In this document: positions 45,301 through 53,946 of the stretch, in pieces
How the letters are laid out: the number at the start of each line of letters is the position of its first letter
Position numbering within the stretch: the first letter of the stretch is position 1
Source: JAAYSA01 sp035367155
GTDB lineage: Bacteria > Bacillota_I > Bacilli_A > RFN20 > CAG-826
Assembly: GCA_035367155.1 (NCBI GenBank)
Contig: DAOSJI010000002.1
Location: 52,980 to 116,979, forward strand
Direction of reading: 5' to 3'
DNA: 64,000 nt
The notes under the pieces: generated by a model
Database searches by the model: none
Seen by the model: the letters and a program-made list of their open reading frames with translations, nothing else
Told to the model about the DNA's origin: nothing
Translations under genes and position numbers: made by a program

Positions 45301-45741
45301 ATTATTATTCCGCAAGAAACATTCAAAGATTATTCGACCACGTATATTTTTGCTTATGATGAGTCAGTTCAAAATGAAATAATAGCGAATACAAAGCGAT
45401 ATCCATTAGAAAACCTTAAATGGAAAAGAAACGAAATAACATTTACGACCAACTTTGAAGATGAAAAATTCGTTATTACAACAATTCCATATGACAAAGG
45501 GTGGCATGCTGGCTATGTTAATAAAGTAACAAAAGAAAATAGTCATATTAAAGTGTATAAAACTCATGGTGGTTTTGTTGGATTTGTAGCACCAAAAGGT
45601 GACAATCAATATTCTCTTGTTTTTGTTCCAGAATATTTAACAAGTGGTTTATTAGCTAGTTTCGGCGGGTTCTATTTTGCAATAGTCGGCTTAGTCTATC
45701 TTCGATATAAAAAGAAAAAGCAGCAAGTTAAAGCTGCTTGA
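42265..45741 (+). CDS. YfhO family membrane protein (GT-C glycosyltransferase-like)
   Basis: This large protein (up to 1158 residues; a start at 42301 is also possible) has about 13 membrane helices in the first 650 residues and a long extracytoplasmic C-terminal part with a final helix. The early loop GGDFTQQQLQFYINGYDDYW and FPLWDTNTFLGVNN match YfhO/DUF6044 GT-C proteins; B. subtilis YfhO adds sugars to lipoteichoic acid on the outside. There is no clear ribosome site, and the gene overlaps the second PII-like gene by up to 53 bases. The end contains the terminator stem used by the opposite-strand rsmI operon. Confidence 0.85.
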   Translation: MLKTTIQLMIQKMVTKSKRTIIFNYLHVTLLALFYLVTLMVAPRGQYDKGVAPLLWFIFITVILVSLITINIILIIRKKQDKKRIFAILTTLLSLFPFYQSLRRLASLLSPVNSLYTEFPVLAILFILIFLLYLICAVTFLINQLTIIDKEYETVKEEKLNLQKRWTIFLERFGRTENPLYFYIISLFIIAILFFSSSLFKESFTIPFGGDFTQQQLQFYINGYDDYWSFFKTGQFPLWDTNTFLGVNNIGSNAFYYALNPFFLPILVFPRSLVPQGISVLMITKFVLAALSMRAYLKYMGIKETTARLFALMYAFCGWNVYYLWFNHFMEVTVMFPLVFLGIEKVFKERQPFFLALSLAIMGLANYFFLVTTCMVGVLYAGFRYIQLFSKFPNNRVRLEVIGIGFLGFLFGILGSGIAFLPGLDVARNSDRVTNATYLDNLKSTFKAKDWKTLVAYLTKWETQNESFEYKKFYPLISFLFPTISDRSVTLLNRSSYDNTISSLFTFTPITLLLIPSLIHSFKKRKASPFIALGLFLLAIFTPFAYNLFHGFTKEYGRWQLFPVFLLITYVASSYEERKEFKRWYFDVSFVVIALLMGITYLWAFNYQNKNTFTFLFQREYVAYYQFGVLFVVYLTFRYMYEKKVVSPILFALTTIEVVIMGVLTLNFHGTISYQNHVFGGQINYKHDEEVTRKIKSLDGSYYRVYSTSARKGRDNLPMALDYNGVTTFHSLYNFELMDFNYWSKINYNYLGWSLGVHEKRPFLDQFLNIKYYVMKPSEANPTIEEKDNVILRPNVPLTHILYEEMSTEHRLVYGNENHFNTGFAVDNIMSYEQFDGEKIVDVVRNSGRTGIIKIEELYLKSAILSFDDFNEVKKNHPTFNEIDFKYYQMNAHQYSNNLSSDFGFSKTIYYCSKEFPITKLNSNELNLRSCTVFNVGSKPHVGIVFERNNGEPFLFNSGSIIFQYPIAAKANIYLLGTDGSVVTYDNHTSPSGSTTYKVLRGFSASKAIKRIIIIPQETFKDYSTTYIFAYDESVQNEIIANTKRYPLENLKWKRNEITFTTNFEDEKFVITTIPYDKGWHAGYVNKVTKENSHIKVYKTHGGFVGFVAPKGDNQYSLVFVPEYLTSGLLASFGGFYFAIVGLVYLRYKKKKQQVKAA
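45709..45739 (-). terminator. Terminator of the dnaX-rsmI operon, inside the end of yfhO
   Basis: On the minus strand AAGCAGC, an eight-base loop and GCTGCTT form a seven-pair stem followed by TTTTTCTTTTT. It lies 20 to 50 bases past the rsmI stop and within the last codons of the convergent YfhO gene. Confidence 0.8.
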
Positions 45742-45759
45742 TTAAAACGATATTAAAAA

Positions 45760-46605
45760 TTAATTATCAGTCAAAAATGCACGATATAGTGCGTTTTTGC
45801 TAACGTTATTTAGGAGACTTACAATTTTACAAGCCTCTTTTAATGAATAGTTTTCTTTTAGAAGAAGGGAGACTTGTTTTTTTGCATCTTCGAATTTTTT
45901 ATCTATATTTGAACTTGTATTTCCTTCAACTACAATTACAATTTCTCCTTTTATAGATGTATAGTCAAAAGTTAAAAATTCTTCTAATGTCCCGTATAAA
46001 TATTCTTCGTTTATTTTCGTTAATTCTCTAGCCAATGTAACTTTTCTATTACCAAGGATATTATATAAATAATTCATTGTTCTTTGTATTCTATGAGGAG
46101 ATTCATAAAAGATTAATGATTCTTTTCTTTCTCTAAGGAGACACTCCTCTTCAATTGATAAATTTAATTTTGAAGGTAAAAATCCATGAAAATAAAAAGA
46201 AGAAGTCGAGATTCCACTTCCAATAAGTGCTGGTAAAAGAGCACTAGGCCCATTAACTACACTAATATGTATGTCATTATTCAATAATTCGTTTACTAAT
46301 ATTGCTCCTGGATCACTAATAAGCGGATAACCTGCATCAGAAACATAAGCACCAGACAGCCCTTTTTTAATTTGATTAATTATTTCTAAAGCTTTTTCTT
46401 TCTCATTATGCTCAAAAAGACTAATTAAAGGTTTTGAAATTTTATAATGAGAAAGAAGAACATTAGTTACACGAGTGTCTTCGCAAGCAATAAAATCTAC
46501 GTTATTTAAAATTTCGATTGCCCGATTAGAAAATTCGCTTAAGTTTCCTATTGGAGTAGCAACAAAATAAAAAGGTATCTTTGTGAAAGATTTATTCCTC
46601 TTCAT
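45760..46605 (-). CDS. rsmI: 16S rRNA (cytidine1402-2'-O)-methyltransferase RsmI
   Basis: RsmI methylates the ribose of C1402 in the decoding centre. The 281-residue protein has the tetrapyrrole-methylase fold: FVATPIGNLSEFSNRA, CEDTRVTNVLLSHY, GYVSDAGYPLISDPG (as AYVSDAGYPLISDPG) and SGISTSSFYFHGFLP, then FYESPHR. All are diagnostic of RsmI. It overlaps ricT by 14 bases. This is the last gene of the minus-strand island. Confidence 0.96.
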   Translation of the reverse strand: MKRNKSFTKIPFYFVATPIGNLSEFSNRAIEILNNVDFIACEDTRVTNVLLSHYKISKPLISLFEHNEKEKALEIINQIKKGLSGAYVSDAGYPLISDPGAILVNELLNNDIHISVVNGPSALLPALIGSGISTSSFYFHGFLPSKLNLSIEEECLLRERKESLIFYESPHRIQRTMNYLYNILGNRKVTLARELTKINEEYLYGTLEEFLTFDYTSIKGEIVIVVEGNTSSNIDKKFEDAKKQVSLLLKENYSLKEACKIVSLLNNVSKNALYRAFLTDN

Positions 46606-47425
46606 TAGGATTTTTCCACTTCCCTTTTATTTCATCCAAACTGACAATAATACTGTCATTTTCATTGGTCAATTTAATTTCTTCACTAATAACATTGAAA
46701 GAATTTACGAAATATTTCTCCCCTCGTAACTTAATAGCCTGTCCAATGGGAGGAAATTTCTTATTTGCTTCTTTATAATAATCATCCTCATACGCTAAAC
46801 AACACATTAATCTAGAGCATTGCCCGGTTAGTTTTGGGATGTTCAGTGTTAAATTTTGATTTTTAGCACGATTAATTGATATGCCATCAAAATCACGTAA
46901 AAACGAATTACAACATAACGGAAGGCCACAGACCCCAACACCACCGACGAGCTTCGCCTTATCACGGCTTCCAATTTGTCTAAGCTCTATGCGAGTTCTT
47001 AGTTGTGAAGCTAGTATTTTTAAAAGTTCTCTAAAATCAACGCGTTGATCTGCAACATAGGTAAATATTATTTTATCGCGATCGAAAGTGTATTCTGCAC
47101 TAATTAAATGCATATCAAGCTTTAAATACTCTATTTGTTTTGCGCAAAAAGCAAGTGCTTCTTGGGCGTCATTTAAATTTTGATAATGACGTGCTGTTTC
47201 ATTTTTGTCCGCTTTTTTTATAATAGGTTTAAGTGCTAAGTCACTTTTATATTCGCTCATTGGTAATGGCTCACGAACAACAACACCTACCTCGGTACCT
47301 CTAATGGTTTCAACAATTACATATTCACCATTTTTAAATTCGTCAGTAGGACATGAAAAATAATATGGTTTTGAGCCTCTACTAAAGGCGATTGATAAGA
47401 AAAATTGATTTATATTATCTGACAT
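46592..47425 (-). CDS. ricT: PSP1 domain protein RicT/YaaT
   Basis: RicT, with RicA and RicF, forms the Bacillus Y-complex that carries iron-sulfur clusters and stimulates RNase Y, affecting mRNA processing, competence and sporulation. The 277-residue protein shows the PSP1 C-terminal domain (about 55-145) with the segment ELRQIGSRDKAKLVGGVGVCG, and the cysteine set CGLPLCC (about 170-176) and CSRLMCCLAYED. It follows holB with an 11-base overlap, as in Bacillus. Confidence 0.93.
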   Translation of the reverse strand: MSDNINQFFLSIAFSRGSKPYYFSCPTDEFKNGEYVIVETIRGTEVGVVVREPLPMSEYKSDLALKPIIKKADKNETARHYQNLNDAQEALAFCAKQIEYLKLDMHLISAEYTFDRDKIIFTYVADQRVDFRELLKILASQLRTRIELRQIGSRDKAKLVGGVGVCGLPLCCNSFLRDFDGISINRAKNQNLTLNIPKLTGQCSRLMCCLAYEDDYYKEANKKFPPIGQAIKLRGEKYFVNSFNVISEEIKLTNENDSIIVSLDEIKGKWKNPNEEE

Positions 47426-48419
47426 CAGTACCCTCCTTGTAAATAGTTATAGCTAAATGATCAAACAGAAGTGGGATATTCACATACGAATCTAATCGTG
47501 TAAGACTCTCAATGAAAGTAATTAAAATTTTTTCAGGGTTTTCAATTTTGGTAGAGAGGTCTTTAATCAATGGTTCATAACTTTTAAGAGTTATGTCCGC
47601 ATTTAGTTTATAGTTTACCAAATCTTTGATGAAAATCGTAAATAATTCAAGATAACGACGGGCAGAATCTCTAGTTTTTGCGCCATAAGCAAACACCTTA
47701 CTAACTTCCGTTTGTATAAATAATACACCTTCTTTAATATTGTTATTAAATGTATTTAATGTATTCATAATTAAATCATAAATTTTAAGATATTCCTCAT
47801 CCTTAACTTTTTCACTTATTATTTCAGCCACATTAAAAAAGTTAACTAATATTTCACTATGCAAGCGGGAAATGTTAAATTCATCGCATTTTTGTAGGAT
47901 TAATTTTGAAGGAAGTAAGGATAATATAAGTTTTTGCGAACGAGATAAAATTGTAGGCAAAACATTTTCCTCGCTTTCAGTAGTTAGAAAGGCATAAATT
48001 TCTTGACTAGGCTCTTCTAAAAATTTAAGTAACGCATTACTAGCTTCGGGCGTCATTTTTTCAACTAAATGAATCACATAAATTAATGTTCCGCCCTTTT
48101 CTATAGCAGTAGAAGAGAAAGATGTTTCTAAATTTCTAATATCACTAATTTTAATAGTCCCCTCGCGACCATCAAGAAAGATAAAATCAGGATTAAGTCC
48201 TTGGCTAAAACGATGACAACTAATGCAATTATCACAAGCAAGAGGATTTCGTTTTTCGCAAACAAGTGTTTTAGCAAGGTGTGTCGCTACTTCGATTAAA
48301 GGAGTACCTGATCCACCTTTAATTAGATATGCATGTGAAAGACTATTGTTAGTAAGAGCATTAACAAAGGTTTTATATAATGGTTTTTGATATTCTTTTA
48401 AGTAGTGACTAACATCCAT
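47415..48419 (-). CDS. holB: DNA polymerase III delta' subunit
   Basis: The delta' subunit is part of the clamp loader. The 334-residue protein has the AAA+ layout with a degenerate Walker A (GGSGTPLIE), a zinc module C..C..C (CEKRNPLACDNCISC), VEKMTPEASNALLKFLEEPS, and the conserved SRSQ arginine finger motif. Loss of the Walker lysine is normal for delta', which does not hydrolyse ATP. It overlaps tmk and ricT by 11 bases each. Confidence 0.93.
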   Translation of the reverse strand: MDVSHYLKEYQKPLYKTFVNALTNNSLSHAYLIKGGSGTPLIEVATHLAKTLVCEKRNPLACDNCISCHRFSQGLNPDFIFLDGREGTIKISDIRNLETSFSSTAIEKGGTLIYVIHLVEKMTPEASNALLKFLEEPSQEIYAFLTTESEENVLPTILSRSQKLILSLLPSKLILQKCDEFNISRLHSEILVNFFNVAEIISEKVKDEEYLKIYDLIMNTLNTFNNNIKEGVLFIQTEVSKVFAYGAKTRDSARRYLELFTIFIKDLVNYKLNADITLKSYEPLIKDLSTKIENPEKILITFIESLTRLDSYVNIPLLFDHLAITIYKEGTDVR

Positions 48420-49035
48420 TTTCTAATTTATCTAGTACAATTTTTAACGCATCATTTGCAACACAATTTAATTCTTGTGATGCATCTATTATGCGATAAC
48501 GATCTTTATATTTAATTGAAAGTTCTAAAAAAGTTTGGCGAACTTTTTGATGGAAAGTAAGTTCTTCTAAATCAAGACGATTTATTTCATAAGATCTGTT
48601 TTTCTTAATTCTGCGCAAACCTATTTCTGGATCAACATCAAAAAGAAGAGTTAAATCAGGATAAGAACCTTCAGTAGCAAATAAATTAATATTTAATACT
48701 TCGTTAACTCCAAGTCCGCGAGCACCCCCTTGATACGCAAGAGAAGAATCTAAGTATCGATCACAAATAACGATTTTTCCTTCCTCTAAAGCAGGCCAAA
48801 CTTTTTCCTTGAGGTGTTGGCGTCTGCTTGCAGCATATAATAGAGCTTCTGCACGAGCATCTAAGAGTGTGTTTTTCTTATCTAAAATAATATCACGAAT
48901 TTGTTCTGCTATTGGTGTTCCTCCAGGTTCTCGAGTAAAAAGCACGTCATAGCCTCTTTTAGTCAATTCAGCAATTAAAATTTTAGTTACGCTTGTTTTT
49001 CCGCTACCTTCAGGTCCTTCTAGTGTTATAAACAT
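48409..49035 (-). CDS. tmk: Thymidylate kinase
   Basis: Tmk phosphorylates dTMP to dTDP. The 208-residue enzyme has a P-loop LEGPEGSGKTSV, the TREPGGTPIAEQIR motif, the DRYLDSSLAYQGGARG region with the DR catalytic pair, and a final adenine-binding region. All family positions are intact. It lies between recR and holB, overlapping holB by 11 bases. Confidence 0.97.
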   Translation of the reverse strand: MFITLEGPEGSGKTSVTKILIAELTKRGYDVLFTREPGGTPIAEQIRDIILDKKNTLLDARAEALLYAASRRQHLKEKVWPALEEGKIVICDRYLDSSLAYQGGARGLGVNEVLNINLFATEGSYPDLTLLFDVDPEIGLRRIKKNRSYEINRLDLEELTFHQKVRQTFLELSIKYKDRYRIIDASQELNCVANDALKIVLDKLENGC

Positions 49036-49046
49036 AATAAATCCCC

Positions 49047-49646
49047 CTATTTAATTTCTTTTCTACTTTCTAATGATTTATGTAGTGTTAAGCTATCAAC
49101 ATAATCAATTTGACTTCCCATAGATACTCCGTATCCAATGCGTGTTACTTTAACTGGGATATCTTCTAGTAATTTCGCTATATACAGTGCAGTAGTTTCC
49201 CCTTCAATATTTGGGTTGGTGGCAATAATAATTTCCTTAGTTTTTTCTTTATTTATACGTTCGATTAGAGAGTCAATATTTAAATCACTAATTTTAGTCA
49301 GAGAAGTTGCTCCAACAAGGCCACCTAATACATGATAACGACCGTTAAAATTAGCTAATTGTTCAAACCCTATAATGTCATTAGGTTTTGCAACAACAAT
49401 AATTAAATCGTCAGTTCTATCTAAGTTGCTACAAATTGAACATACTACATTTTCAGTATATAAACCGCAAATTGGGCATGGATGTATTTTCTTTTTTATT
49501 TCAGATATTTTAGTAGCTAAATCATCTAAATCTTTTTGTTGAAAATTCAACAAGGCAAAAGCCATACGCTCAGCTGATTTTGAACCAACACCGGGTAATC
49601 TTTTAAGAGCATCTATTAATTCTTCAAGTGAGCGAAGTCTCTCCAT
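49047..49646 (-). CDS. recR: Recombination mediator RecR
   Basis: RecR acts with RecF and RecO in gap repair. The 199-residue protein begins RSLEELIDALKRLPGVGSKSAERMAF (helix-hairpin-helix), has a zinc finger CPICGLYTENVVCSIC (about 55-70) and a TOPRIM domain ending in the Walker-like segment. It is next to ybaB, the widely conserved dnaX-ybaB-recR trio. Confidence 0.97.
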   Translation of the reverse strand: MERLRSLEELIDALKRLPGVGSKSAERMAFALLNFQQKDLDDLATKISEIKKKIHPCPICGLYTENVVCSICSNLDRTDDLIIVVAKPNDIIGFEQLANFNGRYHVLGGLVGATSLTKISDLNIDSLIERINKEKTKEIIIATNPNIEGETTALYIAKLLEDIPVKVTRIGYGVSMGSQIDYVDSLTLHKSLESRKEIK

Positions 49647-49647
49647 G

Positions 49648-49956
49648 TTAAAAACCTCCTGGAAGCCCTCCAGTTACTTCAATGTTAATTTTTTCTTCCG
49701 CCTCTTTAATTTTTTCAAGACATTCGTTGAAAGCTAAAATTAGCATTGTTTCTACCATTTCTTTGTTGTCCTTTTCTAACAAATCTTCATTTATATCAAT
49801 TTCAACAACACTACGATCTCCATAAAGAACAACTTTGACGCCACCACCTTTGGTTGCTTCAAATTCTTGAATGGCTAATTCTTCCATTTTAGTTTTTAAT
49901 TGGCGCTGCATTTTTTGTGCTTGTGCCATTAGTGATTGCATTTTTCTTTGGGGCAT
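49648..49956 (-). CDS. Nucleoid-associated protein YbaB/EbfC
   Basis: The 102-residue protein has the YbaB/EbfC fold: QSLMAQAQKMQRQLKTKM at the start, EATKGGGVKVVLYGDRSVVEIDI in the beta region and KEMVETMLILAFNECLEKI. These are small dimeric DNA-binding proteins. Its ends are one base from dnaX and one base from recR, so the trio is translated together. Confidence 0.94.
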   Translation of the reverse strand: MPQRKMQSLMAQAQKMQRQLKTKMEELAIQEFEATKGGGVKVVLYGDRSVVEIDINEDLLEKDNKEMVETMLILAFNECLEKIKEAEEKINIEVTGGLPGGF

Positions 49957-51879
49957 TTATAAAACCTCCTCTAATTCTTTATCTATATTTTTAACTCTTG
50001 GTAATTGGTGTAGTTGATTAAGGTTTGTGAAAAGTTTAGTCACTTTTCTTTCTTGAGAACGTGAAATAGCATAAATTACAACTTCGCGACCAAGAAATTC
50101 AGCAATAATTTTTCTAAGGGATTGTTGATTATCAATCAAATTACAAAGGTTAGCGTGTTCATTAAATTCGAAAACAAGTACAAGTAACTGTTCAGTCAGT
50201 ATATAAGGTGTACCATTATGTAATAAACTTGAAAATGAAGCGAGATTTTCATCATCTTCCCCCATAAAAGGTAGTTTTTTCCAAGCATTGTCATAAAGAT
50301 TTCGACGTTCATCACGACTACCAAGAGTCATCGCCTTAATTAATGTATCATCACTTAAAGAAATAGAAGGACCCTCTTTTATAAAACGACCAACTTTAAT
50401 TTTTGGAGTTTCTATTACAAGAGCATCAAGAATTTCTTTTCTTTTTTGAGCAACTTTTCTTTTGTGTTCCTCTTGTATGGGTAAATACCCTTCTCTAGCC
50501 ATCATAAGATCTGGTCCCTCTAAAGGAGGGGGTTCATTCGCCGAAATTGGAAAAGGAATAGTTTCGCTTTTTAGATCATCATTTTCGATTACCGTTTCTT
50601 TAGGAGAACTAACTTTTGTTTGTTCTTGTAAAAAGGGCGGAAGTTCTTCATCTTTTTCTATAACCGCTTTTTTGTTTACAGTCGGTTGGGTCTCCTCGAC
50701 TTTTTCTGATTTAACTGGTTTTATTGTTTCTTTTTTATAATTAAATTCTAAAGTTGAAATTTCTTCTTTTTGCTCACTTGTAGTATGAAGAGTAATATCT
50801 TTTTCAGAAGAAGTAGCCATTTGAAGAAGAGTTAATTCAAATAATGAGCGCAAATCAGTCACAAAACGAAAATCATTAAGTGCTTTTAATAAAGAGTTAA
50901 TTAGTTCGTTTAGTCGTGACAAACTCAAATTGTTACTTAATTGTTCAGCCTCGCCTTTAGTTAAAAAGAGCATAAGGCTTTCATCTTTTGTTTTATAAAA
51001 AATAAGTAGATCTTTTAATAAGCCAAGCAAATCAGCACTTAAACGTCGCACATCAATGCCTTTATCAAGAAAATGGGAGATTTTACTCATCAACAACTTT
51101 ACATTATAATCCTTAATTGCATAAAGGAGGTCTAATTTGTCGGCTTTATTTAGAAGCGCAAATAACTCGAGGACATCGGCTTCATTTAATGTTTGGTTAG
51201 CATATGCTAAAACTTGATCAAGCATAGATAAAGCGTCTCGAACACCTCCATCTGCTAAACTAATAATTAAATCAATTGCACTTTCTTCATAACTAACATT
51301 TTCTATATTTAAAATTTCAATCATTCGCTGTTTAATATCTTTATCACTGACTTTAGAGAAATTATAACGCTGACATCTACTTAAAATCGTAGGGATAATT
51401 TTATGTGGTTCTGTCGTTGCTAAAATAAAAACAACATGACTTGGTGGTTCTTCAAGCGTTTTAAGAAGAGCATTAAACGCGTTAGCACTCATCATATGAA
51501 CTTCATCAATGATATAAACTTTATATCTTCCCTTAATAGGAGCATAGTTTACATTATCAACGAGTGCACGGACATCATCAACGCCGTTATTGCTTGCAGC
51601 ATCAATTTCGACAATATCTTGATGACTTCCATCATTAACTGCAAGGCAATTACTACATTCATTACATTGATGACCAACTCCCCTTTCACAGTTAAGGGCT
51701 TTTGCAAATAGTTTTGCCATCGTGGTTTTACCAGTTCCACGAGGCCCCGCAAAAAGATATGCATGTGCAATCTTATTTTGATTTAATGCATTTTGCAGTG
51801 TTTGAACAATTACCTTTTGACCAGCAACTTCTTCAAAAGTCGAAGGACGATAAGTACGATACAGGGCTTTATAACTCAT
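49957..51879 (-). CDS. dnaX: DNA polymerase III gamma/tau subunit
   Basis: The 640-residue tau ties clamp loader, polymerase and helicase together. The AAA+ head contains FAGPRGTGKTTMAKLFAKAL, a zinc site (CERGVGHQCNECSNC), IDEVHMMSANAFNALLKTLEEPP and TILSRCQRYNF. The C-terminal half has a low-complexity linker (about 370-520, rich in Lys, Glu and Pro), then a final structured domain. Ribosome site AGGTG precedes the ATG, with a TATAAT at 51897-51902 on the minus strand as a probable -10 box. It starts the seven-gene minus-strand operon and is divergent from prfA. Confidence 0.97.
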   Translation of the reverse strand: MSYKALYRTYRPSTFEEVAGQKVIVQTLQNALNQNKIAHAYLFAGPRGTGKTTMAKLFAKALNCERGVGHQCNECSNCLAVNDGSHQDIVEIDAASNNGVDDVRALVDNVNYAPIKGRYKVYIIDEVHMMSANAFNALLKTLEEPPSHVVFILATTEPHKIIPTILSRCQRYNFSKVSDKDIKQRMIEILNIENVSYEESAIDLIISLADGGVRDALSMLDQVLAYANQTLNEADVLELFALLNKADKLDLLYAIKDYNVKLLMSKISHFLDKGIDVRRLSADLLGLLKDLLIFYKTKDESLMLFLTKGEAEQLSNNLSLSRLNELINSLLKALNDFRFVTDLRSLFELTLLQMATSSEKDITLHTTSEQKEEISTLEFNYKKETIKPVKSEKVEETQPTVNKKAVIEKDEELPPFLQEQTKVSSPKETVIENDDLKSETIPFPISANEPPPLEGPDLMMAREGYLPIQEEHKRKVAQKRKEILDALVIETPKIKVGRFIKEGPSISLSDDTLIKAMTLGSRDERRNLYDNAWKKLPFMGEDDENLASFSSLLHNGTPYILTEQLLVLVFEFNEHANLCNLIDNQQSLRKIIAEFLGREVVIYAISRSQERKVTKLFTNLNQLHQLPRVKNIDKELEEVL

Positions 51880-52028
51880 ATTTTCACCTACTTGTTATTA
51901 TACAATAATAACGAAGTCAATGTTAGGTTAAAACCTTAAAATTAGAAAATAGAAAATTAACAATAAATTACACACTTTTATAGAAATTACCTCTATGATA
52001 AAATATGTTGGCAAAGGGATTAATTGAT

Positions 52029-53123
52029 ATGATGGAAATTGCATTAAGAAAAAGACTTGAAGTTACTAAAGAACGATTAAAAGAAATCGATGATTTTTTA
52101 ATGCGCCCAGACGCTGCTAACGATTTAAATAAATTTAAGGAATTAAATGTTGAAAGAGCTCAATTAGAACCTGTCGTAGAAAAATTTAACGAATTTCTCC
52201 AAGCAGAAAGTGATCAAACAGATGCCCAAATAATGTCTAATGATGATGACATCCAAATTGCGGAATTTGGAAAAGAAGAAAGTAAAAGATTAAGTGAAGT
52301 CCAAGAACAAATAATAGAAGAACTTAAAATATTACTTATACCAAAAGATCCAAATGATGATAAAAACATTATTGTTGAAATAAGGGGTGCTGTTGGAGGA
52401 GATGAAGCCAATATTTTTGCAGGCGACTTATTTAGAATGTATACACGATATGCTGAAAATAATAATTGGCAAATTCAAATGATTGATACTAATCCTTGTG
52501 AGGCTGGAGGTTTTTCATTGGTTTCCTTTATGGTTAAAGGGAAAAGCGTCTATTCCAAATTAAAATTTGAAAGCGGGGCTCATAGAGTTCAAAGAGTACC
52601 AAAAACTGAAGCAGGTGGTCGCATTCATACGTCCACCGCAACTGTTTTAGTGATGCCGGAGGCTGAAGAAATAGATGTTGAAATTAAACCAGATGACTTA
52701 CAAATTGATACATTTCGTTCGCAAGGTTCAGGTGGTCAAAACGTAAACAAGGTTGAATCTGCCGTAAGAATCACTCACTTGCCAACAGGAATTTCGGTAG
52801 CATGTCAAGTTGAAAAATCACAAATCCAAAATCGAAACCTTGCTATGAATCTACTTCGTTCGCGCATTTATGCAGCTAAAGTTGAAGAACAAGAAGAGAA
52901 AATTGGGCGCGAACGAAAACTTAAAGTTGGAACAGGTGAAAGAAGCGAAAAAATAAGAACATATAATTATCCACAAAATCGAGTTACTGACCATCGTATA
53001 AATTTTACATTGCAAAAACTTGATCGAGTTATTGAAGGAGATCTTGATGAAATCATAAGTGCTCTTATTAATTATGATCAAAAGCAAAAAATGGAAAATG
53101 AAGACACGTACACCAACAATTAA
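52029..53123 (+). CDS. prfA: Peptide chain release factor 1
   Basis: RF1 reads UAA and UAG. The protein has the coiled N-terminal domain, GAVGGDEANIFAGDLFRMY, and the catalytic GGQ loop in SQGSGGQNVNKVESAVRITHLPTG (here FRSQGSGGQNVNK). The start at ATG 52029 (or 52032) is preferred over ATG 52005, since AAAGGG at 52013-52018 fits it. The next gene, prmC, methylates the GGQ glutamine of this protein; they overlap by about 26 bases. Confidence 0.96.
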   Translation: MMEIALRKRLEVTKERLKEIDDFLMRPDAANDLNKFKELNVERAQLEPVVEKFNEFLQAESDQTDAQIMSNDDDIQIAEFGKEESKRLSEVQEQIIEELKILLIPKDPNDDKNIIVEIRGAVGGDEANIFAGDLFRMYTRYAENNNWQIQMIDTNPCEAGGFSLVSFMVKGKSVYSKLKFESGAHRVQRVPKTEAGGRIHTSTATVLVMPEAEEIDVEIKPDDLQIDTFRSQGSGGQNVNKVESAVRITHLPTGISVACQVEKSQIQNRNLAMNLLRSRIYAAKVEEQEEKIGRERKLKVGTGERSEKIRTYNYPQNRVTDHRINFTLQKLDRVIEGDLDEIISALINYDQKQKMENEDTYTNN

Positions 53124-53946
53124 AGATGTTTTGCTCGAAATAGAGAACCATCTTAAAGATAGAGAAACTGTTTTAAAAACTAAAATTCTTTTAATGCATT
53201 TAAATAACATTAATAATTTTAGTGAATTTGAATTAAAATTAAATCAGGAAATGCGGGGTTTAGAACAATTCCGAGCCGATTTTGCAAGGTTGTTAAACGG
53301 AGAGCCCGTACAATATATTATTAATGAAGCGGTTTTTCATGGACATAAATTTTATGTTGACCAACGAGTTTTAATACCTAGACCAGAAACTGAAGAATTA
53401 ACAGAAACTATTATTAAAGATATTAATAAAGAAATAAAACAAGATTTAACAATAGTAGATGTAGGAACAGGCTCAGGGGTAATAGGCTTAACAGTAAAAA
53501 AAAGATACCCAACAATAAATTTAATATGTTCTGATATATCTAAGGAAGCTTTAGAAGTTGCTAGAATAAATGCTGACAAACTTGGCATTTCTGCACAATT
53601 TATTCAAGGTGATAGATTAACCCCAGTTATTGCTAATAAGCTTAAAGTCGATATTATTGTTTTTAATATGCCATATATAAAAAAAGAAGAATCAGTTGCA
53701 AAAGATGTTGTGAATTATGAACCTCACCAAGCACTTTTTTCACCATCGAAAGAATTTTTAAAAGAATTTTTAATGGATATTTTATACATAATGAAAAAGA
53801 AGATAACAATATATTTAGAATTTGGTGAAAATCAAAAAAATGATATTGAGAAAACAATACATGATACAATTAAGACGGCAAAAACGACATTTTTTAAAGA
53901 TTTGCAAGGAAAAGACAGATATGTAAGGATTGTTTATGAATACTAA
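53098..53946 (+). CDS. prmC: Release factor glutamine methyltransferase PrmC
   Basis: PrmC methylates the Gln of the GGQ loop in RF1 and RF2. The protein has an N-terminal helical RF-binding region (about 1-85), a SAM site IVDVGTGSGVIGL and, where the family has the catalytic NPPY, it has NMPY (residues 190-193; AATATGCCATAT at 53665-53676). The rest follows the family. ATG 53098 is favoured by family length; 53059 gives an extra 13 residues. It is translationally coupled to prfA and to tsaC (overlap 11 bases). Confidence 0.9.
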   Translation: MKTRTPTIKDVLLEIENHLKDRETVLKTKILLMHLNNINNFSEFELKLNQEMRGLEQFRADFARLLNGEPVQYIINEAVFHGHKFYVDQRVLIPRPETEELTETIIKDINKEIKQDLTIVDVGTGSGVIGLTVKKRYPTINLICSDISKEALEVARINADKLGISAQFIQGDRLTPVIANKLKVDIIVFNMPYIKKEESVAKDVVNYEPHQALFSPSKEFLKEFLMDILYIMKKKITIYLEFGENQKNDIEKTIHDTIKTAKTTFFKDLQGKDRYVRIVYEY

